Of a DNA stretch of 64,000 bases, positions 7,609 through 16,510 are shown piece after piece. Under the pieces are notes generated by a model, which searched no databases, was not told where the DNA came from, and saw nothing but the letters and a program-made list of their open reading frames with translations. The translations under genes and the position numbers were made by a program. This stretch comes from UMGS1958 sp045542415 (GTDB lineage: Bacteria; Bacillota; Clostridia; UBA1381), in contig JAZQKZ010000070.1 in NCBI GenBank assembly GCA_045542415.1, positions 124,001 through 188,000 on the forward strand, given 5' to 3'. Every line of letters begins with the position of its first letter. Position 1 is the stretch's first letter.

Positions 7609-10600
7609 ATGAAGCTTCATGAATTATCTGTCAAGCGTCCGATTGCGGTTACGATGGCAGTTTTAATATTCGTAGTTATCGGTATGTATTCGTTAACTAT
7701 GCTGCCTATGGAAAGTATGCCTGAAATGGAGCTTTCTATGGCTATTGTAAATACCACCTACCCCGGTGTAGGTGCAAGCGAGATGGAAAATCTCGTCACC
7801 AAGAAAATCGAGGGTGCAATCAGCTCCGTTTCCGGAGTTGATACCATAACCTCACAGACCTCCGAAGGCAACTCTCTTACTATGGTTCAGTTCGATTCAG
7901 GTACTGATATGGATCAGGCCGTAAGCGATATGAACTCTAATATAGAGATGATAAAATCCATGCTACCTGAGGACTGTAACGATCCTATGGTAATTAAAAT
8001 GGACACCAATATCATGCCTGTAGCAATGATGAGTGTCAGCTACGAAGGCTTTGACTTGGTTCAGACCAAACAATTCGTCGAGGACAATATTACCGACAAG
8101 CTTGAGTCAACAGAGGGTGTAGCCTCTGTATCGGTTACCGGAGCAACAGACAGAATTATTGAGGTTAGACTTAATCCTACAAAGATGTCAGGTTACAATC
8201 TTGATTTTTCAACTGTACTCACCTCAATTGCATTACAAAACAACAACTTTGCCTCAGGTACTGTTTCAGCCTCATCAAAGGATCTTTCAATCCGTACACT
8301 CGGTGAGTTTGAAAGTCTGAGAGATATCGAAAATGTCACCGTTACAACTCCTACCGGCGAAATAATACACATTCGCGATATTGCCGAGGTCGTTGATACT
8401 TTCGGTGAAGACTCAACCTATGCACGCCTTAACGGTGAAAATGCAATATCAATTTCTATTACAGCCGAATCGGATGCAAATACAGTTGATGTTGTAACAG
8501 CCGTCGAAGAAACCTTGACTACGCTCAGACTGCAAAATCCTAAGTTTACATACAATATGACTATGGAGCAGGCAAGCTATATCGAAAACAGTATCAGCTC
8601 CGTTGCAGAAAGTGCCGTTGTCGGCGGTATATTGGCGATTTTGATACTTTTCCTTTTCCTTGGAAATCTCAGAACAGCTCTTGTTATCGGTATTACCATG
8701 CCGGTTTCAATTGTTACAACCTTTATAGGACTGTTCTTTACAGGGATGACGCTTAATACTGTATCACTCGGCGGTCTTGCACTGGGAGTAGGTATGCTTG
8801 TTGACTGTGCGGTAGTTGTTATAGAAAACATATTCCGTTGGCGAGACGAGCTTGGAGCCGATCCGAGAACTGCAGCACTCAAGGGTACCGGAGAAGTAAC
8901 CGGAGCGGTTATCGCGTCTGTACTTACAACATGTATTGTATATGTTCCTATTTTGTTCATAGACAATATGGTTGCGATAATGTTTAAGCAGTTTGCTTTT
9001 ACTATTATCTTCTCACAGATTGCATCATTACTTGTAACCTTCCTGCTGATACCTATGCTTTCAGCTAAAATTCCGGCTTTAAATGAATCTGACAAATACA
9101 GCTTCCTTTCACCTTTTGAAAGAGGTCTTGAGAAGATGTATGTCCTGTATGAAAAGCTGCTGAGATATTTCCTCAACCACAGAAAACGTTTTGTTTTCTC
9201 AGTATTGGGAATATTTGTTTTGGCAATGATAACCCTTTTTAATATCGGAATGATACTCATGCCGGAAACAGACGAGGGCTCACTCAGTATCAGTATAGAG
9301 CTTCCGTCAGGCTCAACACTCGAAAAAACCGACGAGATAGCCCGCAAGGTAGAATCTATTGTTCAGGAACGTGATGATGTTGAAACGGTATTCTCCTCAG
9401 TCGGAGGCGGAAGCATTTTAAGCTCAGGCTCAAATGTAGCAACACTGACCGTTACATTACTTGATGACAGAGACCTTTCAACAAGTGATGTATGTGAAGA
9501 AATAAGAGTCTCTCTTAAAAACCTTACCGGTGCTACATTTGAAGTCAGTGCCTCAAGCTCAGCATCCGGTATGAGTATGAGTTCAAACTCTGTTGAATGG
9601 CAATTCACAGCAAACGACGAAGAAAAGCTTAACCATTATGTTCTGAGCTGTGAAGATGCACTTAAGACCATTGACGGCGTAACAACCACCTCAACCTCAA
9701 TCGAAGATACAAAATCAGAGGTACAGGTAAATGTTGACTCTGACAAAGCCGCACAGTACGGTCTCAGTGCCCAGCAGGTTGCAACCTATATCAGATATGC
9801 CACATCCGGCTCCACCGCTTCACAGTTCAAGGAGGACGGTTCAGAATATGACATAAAAGTCGTATATCCGGAGGATTATCTCGAGACAACAAATGCTTTA
9901 AAGAACTTCCTTATCAAGGCACCTACCGGACAGTGGATTTCGCTTTCCGATATCGCTAAGGTTTCTGTTGAGCAAGGAAGCACAACTCTTACACGAATTG
10001 ACCAGAAACGTACGGTTACACTCAGTGCAACCCTTTACGGAACGGATATGAATACCGTAAACAGAGAATTTACAAAGGTGATAGCCGACATAGAAAAGCC
10101 CGACGGTATATCTCTTGAAACCGGCGGAACCTTACAGGCTATGATTGAGGCAATGCTTTCATTATTGGTCGCTATTATACTTGGTATAGTTCTTATGTAC
10201 TTTGTAATGGCGGCACAGTTTGAAAACCTTTCCCAGCCGTTTATAATTCTCTTTACTGTTCCGCTGGCGATGATAGGTGTAGTTCTGTCATTACTTGTGA
10301 CCGGAAGTGCATTATCGGTTATCGGCTGTGTAGGTATTCTTATGCTCGTCGGTATCATAGTAAATAACGCTATTGTGCTTATTGAATTTATCAACGACCT
10401 TAATCGCGAGGAACCAGACGGTGACAGATACGAGCATGTTATAAGAGCCGGCAAAACAAGAATGCGCCCGATTCTTATGACATCACTTACATCTGTTCTC
10501 GGATATCTGCCAATGGCAATGGCAACAAGCGAAGGTTCAGAAATGATGCAACCCCTTGCAATAGTAGTTCTCGGCGGTCTCTTAATCGGTACATTGCTTA

Positions 10601-10698
10601 CACTGTTATTCATACCTGTAGTATATACCGTTTTTGAAGACAAGATGGATGTACGCCGTGCAAATAAAGCAGCAAAAGCTGCTGCAAGGCTCAGATAA
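7609..10698 (+). CDS. RND efflux permease (AcrB/SwrC-like)
   Basis: A 1029-residue proton-driven exporter of the RND superfamily in the cytoplasmic membrane. It has 12 predicted membrane segments in two halves with two large extracytoplasmic loops (about residues 35-335 and 560-860). N-terminal KRPIAVTMAVLI and the fourth membrane segment LGVGMLVDCAVVVIEN are characteristic. The proton relay normally has two adjacent aspartates there; here Asp399 is followed by Cys400. Near the C terminus GIIVNNAIVLIEFIND replaces the lysine found in AcrB with Asn, as in other Gram-positive members. The gene lies 20 nt after the adaptor, and a strong terminator follows. Substrates cannot be inferred. Confidence 0.96.
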   Translation: MKLHELSVKRPIAVTMAVLIFVVIGMYSLTMLPMESMPEMELSMAIVNTTYPGVGASEMENLVTKKIEGAISSVSGVDTITSQTSEGNSLTMVQFDSGTDMDQAVSDMNSNIEMIKSMLPEDCNDPMVIKMDTNIMPVAMMSVSYEGFDLVQTKQFVEDNITDKLESTEGVASVSVTGATDRIIEVRLNPTKMSGYNLDFSTVLTSIALQNNNFASGTVSASSKDLSIRTLGEFESLRDIENVTVTTPTGEIIHIRDIAEVVDTFGEDSTYARLNGENAISISITAESDANTVDVVTAVEETLTTLRLQNPKFTYNMTMEQASYIENSISSVAESAVVGGILAILILFLFLGNLRTALVIGITMPVSIVTTFIGLFFTGMTLNTVSLGGLALGVGMLVDCAVVVIENIFRWRDELGADPRTAALKGTGEVTGAVIASVLTTCIVYVPILFIDNMVAIMFKQFAFTIIFSQIASLLVTFLLIPMLSAKIPALNESDKYSFLSPFERGLEKMYVLYEKLLRYFLNHRKRFVFSVLGIFVLAMITLFNIGMILMPETDEGSLSISIELPSGSTLEKTDEIARKVESIVQERDDVETVFSSVGGGSILSSGSNVATLTVTLLDDRDLSTSDVCEEIRVSLKNLTGATFEVSASSSASGMSMSSNSVEWQFTANDEEKLNHYVLSCEDALKTIDGVTTTSTSIEDTKSEVQVNVDSDKAAQYGLSAQQVATYIRYATSGSTASQFKEDGSEYDIKVVYPEDYLETTNALKNFLIKAPTGQWISLSDIAKVSVEQGSTTLTRIDQKRTVTLSATLYGTDMNTVNREFTKVIADIEKPDGISLETGGTLQAMIEAMLSLLVAIILGIVLMYFVMAAQFENLSQPFIILFTVPLAMIGVVLSLLVTGSALSVIGCVGILMLVGIIVNNAIVLIEFINDLNREEPDGDRYEHVIRAGKTRMRPILMTSLTSVLGYLPMAMATSEGSEMMQPLAIVVLGGLLIGTLLTLLFIPVVYTVFEDKMDVRRANKAAKAAARLR

Positions 10699-10703
10699 TT
10701 AAA

Positions 10704-10738
10704 GAGGTCAGGAACTGTCGCTCCTGACCTCATTTTTG
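10704..10738 (+). terminator. Terminator of the RND operon
   Basis: GAGGTCAGGA (10704-10713) pairs with TCCTGACCTC (10722-10731), followed by ATTTTTG. Confidence 0.9.
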
Positions 10739-10741
10739 TGA

Positions 10742-10785
10742 GAAAAAAACAACCGCAGAAACGAATTTAATACGTTCCTGCGGTT
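10742..10785 (-). terminator. Terminator of the aldolase-family gene
   Basis: On the minus strand AACCGCAG..AACG pairs with CGTT..CTGCGGTT around an AT-rich loop and is followed by GTTTTTTTCT. Confidence 0.85.
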
Positions 10786-10806
10786 ATATCCGGCTTCACA
10801 AAACGT

Positions 10807-11784
10807 TTATGCTTCTCTGTCCCATGTAGCCTTATAGAATTCCGAGTAATCTGTGTCATTTTCATTCACTGCTGTAATCGCTGTACGCGGATGTACATTT
10901 AATACACCTGTTACGAGATACGGAATATCATATCCCCATACGAGACCCGATTGCTTCAGCGGAAGCATATAGTCACGCAGGAAATCAAGCACCGGAAGAA
11001 TCTTGAACTTAGGATTTCTCAAAAAGCCCATAAGCCCTTCCATTGAGCAGTTGCCTGCACCTCTGCCCATCCCCATCATTGTAGCATCAAGATAGCTTAC
11101 GCCCATTGCTGCTGACTCGATAGTATTAGCAAATGCAAGCTGCTGATTGTTATGTGCATGCATTCCGATTATTTTTCCGTACTTCTTTGCTTTCTCAAGG
11201 TAAACCTGTGAGAGCTCATGAACCTGCTCAGGGTATAATGAGCCGTAGCTGTCAACAAGATAAATAACATCAACCGAGCTGTTGCCCAAAAGCTCCAGTG
11301 CCTGGTCAATATCCTTTTCCTTTGCCGTCGAAACAGCCATTACATTACAGGTTGTTTCATAGCCCATTTCATGACAGTATTCAATCATCTCTATTGCAGC
11401 AGGCATCTGGTGAATATATGTTGCTACTCTGATCATATCAATGACACTCTCCGATTTTGGCAAAATATCATGCTTAAAATCAGTTCTTCCAACATCTGCC
11501 ATAACACAGATTTTTAAATCTGTATTATTCTCACCTACAATCGCGCGGATATCCTCCTCCTTACAGAACTTCCATTTTCCGAACTTCGATTCATCAAACT
11601 GTTCCTTTGAAGCCTTATATCCAAACTCCATGTAATCCACGCCCGCCTTTACATTCGCCTCGTAAAGTGCTTTTACAAATTCGTCTTCGAAGAAAAAGCT
11701 GTTAACTAATCCTCCGTCTCTGATGGTTGCGTCAACGACCTTGATATCAGGTCGAAATGACATCAAATTTCCTTTTCTTTCCAT
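10807..11784 (-). CDS. Aldolase catalytic domain protein (HMGL/DmpG-like TIM barrel)
   Basis: A 325-residue protein of the HMG-CoA lyase-like superfamily, which includes 4-hydroxy-2-oxovalerate aldolase and isopropylmalate synthase. The start of the barrel reads VVDATIRDGG, the usual metal-binding D-x-T-x-R-D-G motif. The second metal motif, HAHNNQQLAFAN, is near residue 198. The middle region (VIYLVDSYGS) and a Gly-rich stretch (MMGMGRGAGNC) fit the family. The exact substrate is not evident from the sequence, so I do not name it 4-hydroxy-2-oxovalerate aldolase. AGGAGGT lies 8 nt before the ATG. It stands alone with its own promoter and terminator, divergent from the serpin gene. Confidence 0.85.
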   Translation of the reverse strand: MERKGNLMSFRPDIKVVDATIRDGGLVNSFFFEDEFVKALYEANVKAGVDYMEFGYKASKEQFDESKFGKWKFCKEEDIRAIVGENNTDLKICVMADVGRTDFKHDILPKSESVIDMIRVATYIHQMPAAIEMIEYCHEMGYETTCNVMAVSTAKEKDIDQALELLGNSSVDVIYLVDSYGSLYPEQVHELSQVYLEKAKKYGKIIGMHAHNNQQLAFANTIESAAMGVSYLDATMMGMGRGAGNCSMEGLMGFLRNPKFKILPVLDFLRDYMLPLKQSGLVWGYDIPYLVTGVLNVHPRTAITAVNENDTDYSEFYKATWDREA

Positions 11785-11845
11785 TTTTGGTACCTCCTAC
11801 CGTATTACTGTATTACATTTGTGCTTTACCAATATGCACGTTCTT

Positions 11846-11874
11846 ATTATATCACAACGGCATATTTGCGTCAA
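11846..11874 (-). promoter_or_regulatory. Promoter of the aldolase-family gene
   Basis: Minus strand TTGACG, 17-nt spacer, TATAAT, about 62 nt before the start codon. No comparably clear promoter was found for the divergent serpin gene. Confidence 0.7.
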
Positions 11875-12005
11875 TATTCCCTCATGAAAATTATCAATAT
11901 TATACAAAAAGAAAAATTTTTTTAACTTTTTTCAAATTTTTTGAATAAAAAACAACATCTTGTGTGTCTTATTATTGAATAAAAAAATAAAAGGGGTGTT
12001 CTATT

Positions 12006-13517
12006 ATGAAATCACGAAAACTTATATCAGCATTTCTGATTGCTTCTTTGTTGACGGCACATGGCTTTGTTGGTGCAAACGCCGCAGAAAAGATAAGTAT
12101 ATCAGATTTCAGCATTGGCAACAATATGGTAAATGCACAGCTTTCTTCCGATGATTGCAGCAATGCAACTGCTCTTGCCGCAATATTCGATTATAGCGGT
12201 AGGCTTGTCCGTACTGCATCAACCGATGTAAAATTCACTGACGGCACAGCCTCTGTTGAAATTCCCGTTACGGTATCGGACACAGAAAGCTGCAAGCTTA
12301 TGCTGCTTGACAGCATGGACGGAATAAAGTCTTTATCTGAAGCATCGGTAATCAAGCCCGAAGCAAGCTTTACCGACAAGCTCAACAGACTCATGCCCGA
12401 AAATGAAAACTATATGTTCTCCCCTCTTTCTATTAAAATGGCACTTGCTATGGTTGCTAACGGTGCAGAGGGTGAAACACAGAATGAAATACTTAATGCT
12501 ACCGGAATTTCCAGTCTTTCCGACTATAACAATTATGTGAAAAAAATGATTGATACATATTCCCTTTCAGAAGGACTGTCACTCAATATTTCCAATTCAA
12601 TCTGGCTCAATACCGATAACAGCGATGACAGCTTTTCCGAGACTTTTACTCAAACAATTGCTGACTATTACAACGGAACTGCAAGCACGGTAAATAATAC
12701 CGACTTCGTTGATAAAATAAATGGTTGGGTTAACGAAAAGACCAACGGAAAAATACCTACGCTTGTTTCAGAGAACAACAAGTTTATAACTTTCATCGCA
12801 AATGCAATTTATTTCAAGGGAACATGGGAAGATAAATTCAATGAAAGCAGTACGCAACCCGAAATATTTACCGACCGTAACAACAAAGAAACAGAAATTG
12901 ATTTTATGAAGCGTACAGATATGATATCTTATTATGATAAGAATGGTGTTCAGATGGTACGGCTTCCATACAAAAACCATTTCAGAGTAGATGGAACATC
13001 CTACAGAGTTAACGCAGATATTAAAATGTATATTATCCTTTCCGAAAATGACAATATTAATGTTGATTCTGTTATCTGTGACGGAGTAAACAATGGTGAC
13101 TTTGCCTTAAAATATGTAAATCTTTGGGTTCCGAAATTTGAATTCGAATTCGGACTTGGCACATCTTCTCCGACTGAATTTAAGGATATGTTAAAAGCAA
13201 TCGGTATAAGGCGTATGTTTATACCATTTGCCGATTCATTCACTGAATGCGCTCAGTTCAATCCGATGATGACAACTAATGAAGATATGATTTATATAGA
13301 TACTCCTCTGCACAAGACATTTATCTCTGTTGATGAGGAGGGTACTGAAGCCGCTGCTGTTACAGGCTTTGGCGGTGGTGCCGGCAGCGGAATGTATGAC
13401 CCAACTCCGCCTCCGGAGCCGATTCCGTTCCATGCCGACAAACCATTTACCTTTGTAATACGCGACGACTCAAGAGGTGAAGTGCTGTTTATCGGTGAAT
13501 ATGCATTTGCTAAATAA
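12006..13517 (+). CDS. Secreted serpin (serine protease inhibitor)
   Basis: A 503-residue protein with a signal peptide (about 1-26, ending GANA). A beta-rich region of about 90 residues precedes the serpin fold (about 120-503). The fold is marked by FSPLSIKMALAMVANGAEG, NAIYFKGTWEDKF and the C-terminal KPFTFVIRD with LFIGEYA. The reactive centre loop has an inhibitory-type hinge, E-E-G-T-E-A-A-A-V-T (residues 444-453), then a Gly-rich stretch and a Pro-rich segment. From the hinge Gly446 to KPF (479-481) the loop is about nine residues longer than in alpha-1-antitrypsin. It probably traps proteases outside the cell; the target is unknown. GGGGTG lies 7 nt upstream of the ATG. Confidence 0.95.
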   Translation: MKSRKLISAFLIASLLTAHGFVGANAAEKISISDFSIGNNMVNAQLSSDDCSNATALAAIFDYSGRLVRTASTDVKFTDGTASVEIPVTVSDTESCKLMLLDSMDGIKSLSEASVIKPEASFTDKLNRLMPENENYMFSPLSIKMALAMVANGAEGETQNEILNATGISSLSDYNNYVKKMIDTYSLSEGLSLNISNSIWLNTDNSDDSFSETFTQTIADYYNGTASTVNNTDFVDKINGWVNEKTNGKIPTLVSENNKFITFIANAIYFKGTWEDKFNESSTQPEIFTDRNNKETEIDFMKRTDMISYYDKNGVQMVRLPYKNHFRVDGTSYRVNADIKMYIILSENDNINVDSVICDGVNNGDFALKYVNLWVPKFEFEFGLGTSSPTEFKDMLKAIGIRRMFIPFADSFTECAQFNPMMTTNEDMIYIDTPLHKTFISVDEEGTEAAAVTGFGGGAGSGMYDPTPPPEPIPFHADKPFTFVIRDDSRGEVLFIGEYAFAK

Positions 13518-13524
13518 CACTTAT

Positions 13525-13813
13525 AGAGGATGTCACATTATGTGACATCCTCTCAGCTTGTAGTCAAACTCTCTACAAGCTGCCAGACTGCGAGAAATCA
13601 GGGCAGATTTTACAAAAAGAAAAGCGTAGGCGTACATTGGTACGTTAGCTTTTCTTTTCGTAAAAAACGCATAACAGCTGCGTTTCTCGATGGAACGCAG
13701 CTGTTTGCATAAGAAATTCAAATATTAATTTTTAAGCTTTATAAACATACTTATGCGTGGTCTGACCAATTTGTCGTCGGTCTGAGAGGATGTTACATTA
13801 AGTGACATCCTCT
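13525..13813. repeat. Hairpin cluster bounded by near-identical palindromes
   Basis: Two 29-nt palindromes (13525-13553 and 13785-13813) are the same at 27 of 29 positions and form 13-bp stems with TTA loops. They start with AGAGGATGT. Between them are three more hairpins. The first is 13554-13582 (CAGCTTGTAG stem, 10 bp). The second is 13615-13658 (AAAAGAAAAGC stem plus an inner CGTAC/GTACG). The third is 13673-13705 (AACAGCTGCGTT stem, 12 bp). Weak open frames of about 60 residues on both strands are side products of the symmetry. This could be a small mobile repeat or a structured RNA. The first palindrome could also terminate the serpin transcript. It fills the 390-bp gap after the serpin. 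Confidence 0.6.
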
Positions 13814-13847
13814 ATTATATTATTAACATAAAATTTCAATTTACCCC

Positions 13848-13876
13848 TTGAATATTCGCATGAAATGTAGTATAAT
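13848..13876 (+). promoter_or_regulatory. Promoter of the site-2 protease/scpAB operon
   Basis: TTGAAT, 17-nt spacer, TATAAT, about 31 nt before the ATG at 13908. Confidence 0.75.
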
Positions 13877-13907
13877 TAATTATGTATAAACTTTAAGGAG
13901 GATACCT

Positions 13908-14555
13908 ATGTTCAGTATTGGAAATTTTAATCCTTTATCCTTGCTTTTAAATGCTGCAATTACATTGATTGCTCTTACAGGTCACGAATTTGCACATGCC
14001 TGGGTTTCATATAAGCTTGGCGATCCAACCCCAAAATATGAGGGCAGGCTCACTTTAAATCCAATTGCACATCTTGACCTTGTCGGTACTATACTTATGA
14101 TATTAACAGGCTTTGGATGGGCTAAGCCTGTCGGAATAAACCCAAGATATTATAAAAATGTAAAAAGAGGCACTACATTAACTGCTCTTGCCGGTCCGTT
14201 GGCTAATCTTATAATGGCATTTACAGCTCTTTTGATATGGGTTATTCTGCTTATTGCCGGACTGGATGCATATGGTCCCGTTTCTTCGATACCGATAAGC
14301 TTTGCAGTAAGAAATCTTTGTTTTATGGTATTCAATCTTATACCTATTCCCCCGCTTGACGGTTCAAAGGTTTTGGGACTGTTTTTATCTAACAGAGCCT
14401 ATTACACAATGCTTCAGTACGAGCGTTACAGTATGCTTCTCATTATGTTTTTGTCGTTAACAGGAGCATTTGGTTCGATTATCGGTGCGGGAGTTGACTT
14501 TTTCCTTAACGGAATACTTAATTTACTATTATTACTTGCTCAATTGGTGATATAA
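13908..14555 (+). CDS. Site-2 protease family (M50) membrane metalloprotease
   Basis: A 215-residue integral membrane protease. The zinc motif H26-E-x-x-H30 (GHEFAHAW) lies in the first membrane segment. The second metal ligand lies in NLIPIPPLDG (Asp151). This short form without a PDZ domain is widespread in Firmicutes, near scpA, and its substrates are mostly unknown. AAGGAGGA precedes the ATG. The stop codon overlaps the scpA start by one base, so it leads the operon that runs through scpA, scpB, the DUF2953 gene and ytfJ. Confidence 0.93.
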   Translation: MFSIGNFNPLSLLLNAAITLIALTGHEFAHAWVSYKLGDPTPKYEGRLTLNPIAHLDLVGTILMILTGFGWAKPVGINPRYYKNVKRGTTLTALAGPLANLIMAFTALLIWVILLIAGLDAYGPVSSIPISFAVRNLCFMVFNLIPIPPLDGSKVLGLFLSNRAYYTMLQYERYSMLLIMFLSLTGAFGSIIGAGVDFFLNGILNLLLLLAQLVI

Positions 14556-15295
14556 TGGAAGAGATAAAATATAAACTTGAAAGCTTTGAGGGACCTCTTG
14601 ATTTACTTCTGACACTTATTCAGAAAAACAAGGTCAGCATTTATGATATTCCGATTGTGGAAATCACAGACCAATACCTCAAAGCTATAGAAAATATAGA
14701 GGAATCAATGCTCGAAAATACGGGCGAATTTGTTGTAATGGCGGCACAGCTTCTTTATATAAAGTCAAAGATGCTTCTGCCAAAGCCCGAAACAGAGGAT
14801 GAAGAGGACCCCAGAGAAGAGCTTGCTCAAAGACTTGCCGAATACCAGAAATTCAAGGAAGCCTCATTGGAGCTTAGAAAGAATGAATTTTCATCACGCT
14901 TTATGGTATTCCGTGATGAGGAAAAAATAAAATTTCCTGTCCCTGAATATGACAGACAACATGAAATCCAATCCTTGCTTGATGCATTCAATTCAATCAT
15001 GCAGAGAAAAATCCGCAAAGAAAAACCGCAGAAACGTGCATTTTCTGGAATTGTCGGACGAGAGAAAGTCAGTGTTGACGATATGGTTGAGAAGATATGC
15101 AAGAGGATATACAAGAAAAAGCGTCTGGAATTTAAATCGCTGTTTCTTGAAGAGGATTCCAAGCCCGAAATGATTGCAACCTTTCTTGCCGTGCTTGAAA
15201 TGATCAAGGCGAACCGCCTTTTTGCAAGCTACAGCGAGGATGAAAAGGATTTTATTCTTACTACGGAGAATACTAAAGGAGACATAAATGAATAA
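14555..15295 (+). CDS. scpA: Segregation and condensation protein A (ScpA)
   Basis: A 246-residue kleisin subunit of the SMC-ScpAB condensin. It links SMC heads and recruits ScpB for chromosome organisation and segregation. The N terminus carries the family core (YKLESFEGPLDLLLTLIQKNK) and VVMAAQLLYIKSKMLLP follows at about residue 63. An acidic linker and a C-terminal winged helix (EMIATFLAVLEMIKANR) complete it. It overlaps the upstream gene by one base and scpB by eight, which implies tight translational coupling. Confidence 0.97.
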   Translation: MEEIKYKLESFEGPLDLLLTLIQKNKVSIYDIPIVEITDQYLKAIENIEESMLENTGEFVVMAAQLLYIKSKMLLPKPETEDEEDPREELAQRLAEYQKFKEASLELRKNEFSSRFMVFRDEEKIKFPVPEYDRQHEIQSLLDAFNSIMQRKIRKEKPQKRAFSGIVGREKVSVDDMVEKICKRIYKKKRLEFKSLFLEEDSKPEMIATFLAVLEMIKANRLFASYSEDEKDFILTTENTKGDINE

Positions 15296-15872
15296 CATCA
15301 AATATGCTATTGAGGGAATACTTTTTGCAGCAGGCGAACCTGTAAAGGCTGCCAAGCTTGCAGTAGTTCTTGATACTGATATTGCAGCTGTACATACCGC
15401 CGTTGCCGAGTTAAAGGACGAATATAATCTCAATAAGCGTGGTTTCAATATAATTGACATTAATGAGGGATATCAGATTTGCTCACGTCCTGAATACTAT
15501 GCGTATATACAGGAGATTTTGGGTGAGCAGAGAAATCAGCCCTTATCCAATGCCGCAATGGAGGCACTTGCCATTATTGCGTATAAACAGCCCATTACCA
15601 GGGGCATGATAGAAAAAATCAGAGGTGTTAATTCCGACGGCTGTGTTAACAGACTTTATGAACGCGGTCTCATCGACGAATGCGGCAGGCTTGATGCCCC
15701 CGGACGTCCGATACTTTATAAAACAACAGACACTTTCCTGCGTTGCTTCGGAATTTCCACTCCCAAGGATTTGCCTGAAATTGATTTCAAGCAAATGGGA
15801 ATTGATACTCCTCCGGAGGTCAACCCCGATCAGGTAACTCTTGATGAAATTAAAAATGATGAGGAACAGTAA
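15288..15872 (+). CDS. scpB: Segregation and condensation protein B (ScpB)
   Basis: A 194-residue partner of ScpA in the SMC condensin, composed of two winged-helix domains. The N terminus IEGILFAAGEPVKAAKLAVVL and the central MEALAIIAYKQPITRGMIEKIRGV are diagnostic. The C terminus is acidic. It overlaps scpA by eight bases and the next gene by one. Confidence 0.97.
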   Translation: MNNIKYAIEGILFAAGEPVKAAKLAVVLDTDIAAVHTAVAELKDEYNLNKRGFNIIDINEGYQICSRPEYYAYIQEILGEQRNQPLSNAAMEALAIIAYKQPITRGMIEKIRGVNSDGCVNRLYERGLIDECGRLDAPGRPILYKTTDTFLRCFGISTPKDLPEIDFKQMGIDTPPEVNPDQVTLDEIKNDEEQ

Positions 15873-16492
15873 TGCTTGCTCTGTATATTATAATTGCGGT
15901 ATTTTTACTTCTTTTTGTTCTTTCTTTCATTAAGCTGAATGTACATTTCTCTCTTGACTTTGAGGACAAGATAGAGGGGCTTGAACTGACTGTTCAATAC
16001 TTGTTTATCAAAAGAACAATCCTCCCCTCTGCACCGAAAGAGCTTGAAGAAGAGGACACGCAAAGCAAGGATGAACCAAAGCCAAAAGAGGAAAAGAAAA
16101 AAACACTTACGGTTAAAATGATATATTATTTATTCCGTGAATTAAGGGATGATATTTTCAGACTGCTGGAGTTTGTTCTTGTGCATACCGTGCGAATTGA
16201 TAAATTTACCCTTGAAACAAGAATAGGTACTGAAGACCCTATGATTACGGGAATGGCAATAGGAGCTGCAAACGGATTTGTATATAATATTCTTGCACTT
16301 CTTGACCGACATAAGCTTTTAAAGCGATTTTCGGTATCAATTGATCCGGATTGGAACAACCGGGTTATCAAGGGCGGACTTTATGTAAAAGTCTATACAA
16401 ATATTTTTAACGTATTAAGGTTAGCTTTTATTGCTCTCGGTATTCTTCTGCGAGCATTGTGGCTGATGAGAAGATATAGAAAAACAATGTAA
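15872..16492 (+). CDS. DUF2953 membrane-anchored protein
   Basis: A 206-residue protein with an N-terminal membrane segment (about 3-22) and a charged Glu/Lys linker. The DUF2953 core follows (KFTLETRIGTEDPMITGMAIGA), then a further hydrophobic segment near 180-195 with a basic end (RRYRKTM). The same scpB-DUF2953-ytfJ order is common in Firmicutes (YtfI next to YtfJ in B. subtilis), which supports the assignment. Function is unknown; a link to sporulation is suggested by the neighbour. The ATG overlaps the scpB stop codon by one base. Confidence 0.85.
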   Translation: MLALYIIIAVFLLLFVLSFIKLNVHFSLDFEDKIEGLELTVQYLFIKRTILPSAPKELEEEDTQSKDEPKPKEEKKKTLTVKMIYYLFRELRDDIFRLLEFVLVHTVRIDKFTLETRIGTEDPMITGMAIGAANGFVYNILALLDRHKLLKRFSVSIDPDWNNRVIKGGLYVKVYTNIFNVLRLAFIALGILLRALWLMRRYRKTM

Positions 16493-16510
16493 TATGAAAG
16501 GAATATTGCT

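Noticed and set aside
8577..10733. Long minus-strand open frames (256 and 232 residues) opposite the RND permease
   Set aside because: They lie antisense to a clear RND gene and show no family features; a side effect of codon bias.
13530..13721. Two 60-62 residue frames on opposite strands between the serpin and the M50 protease gene
   Set aside because: They follow the symmetry of the hairpin cluster and have no ribosome binding sites.
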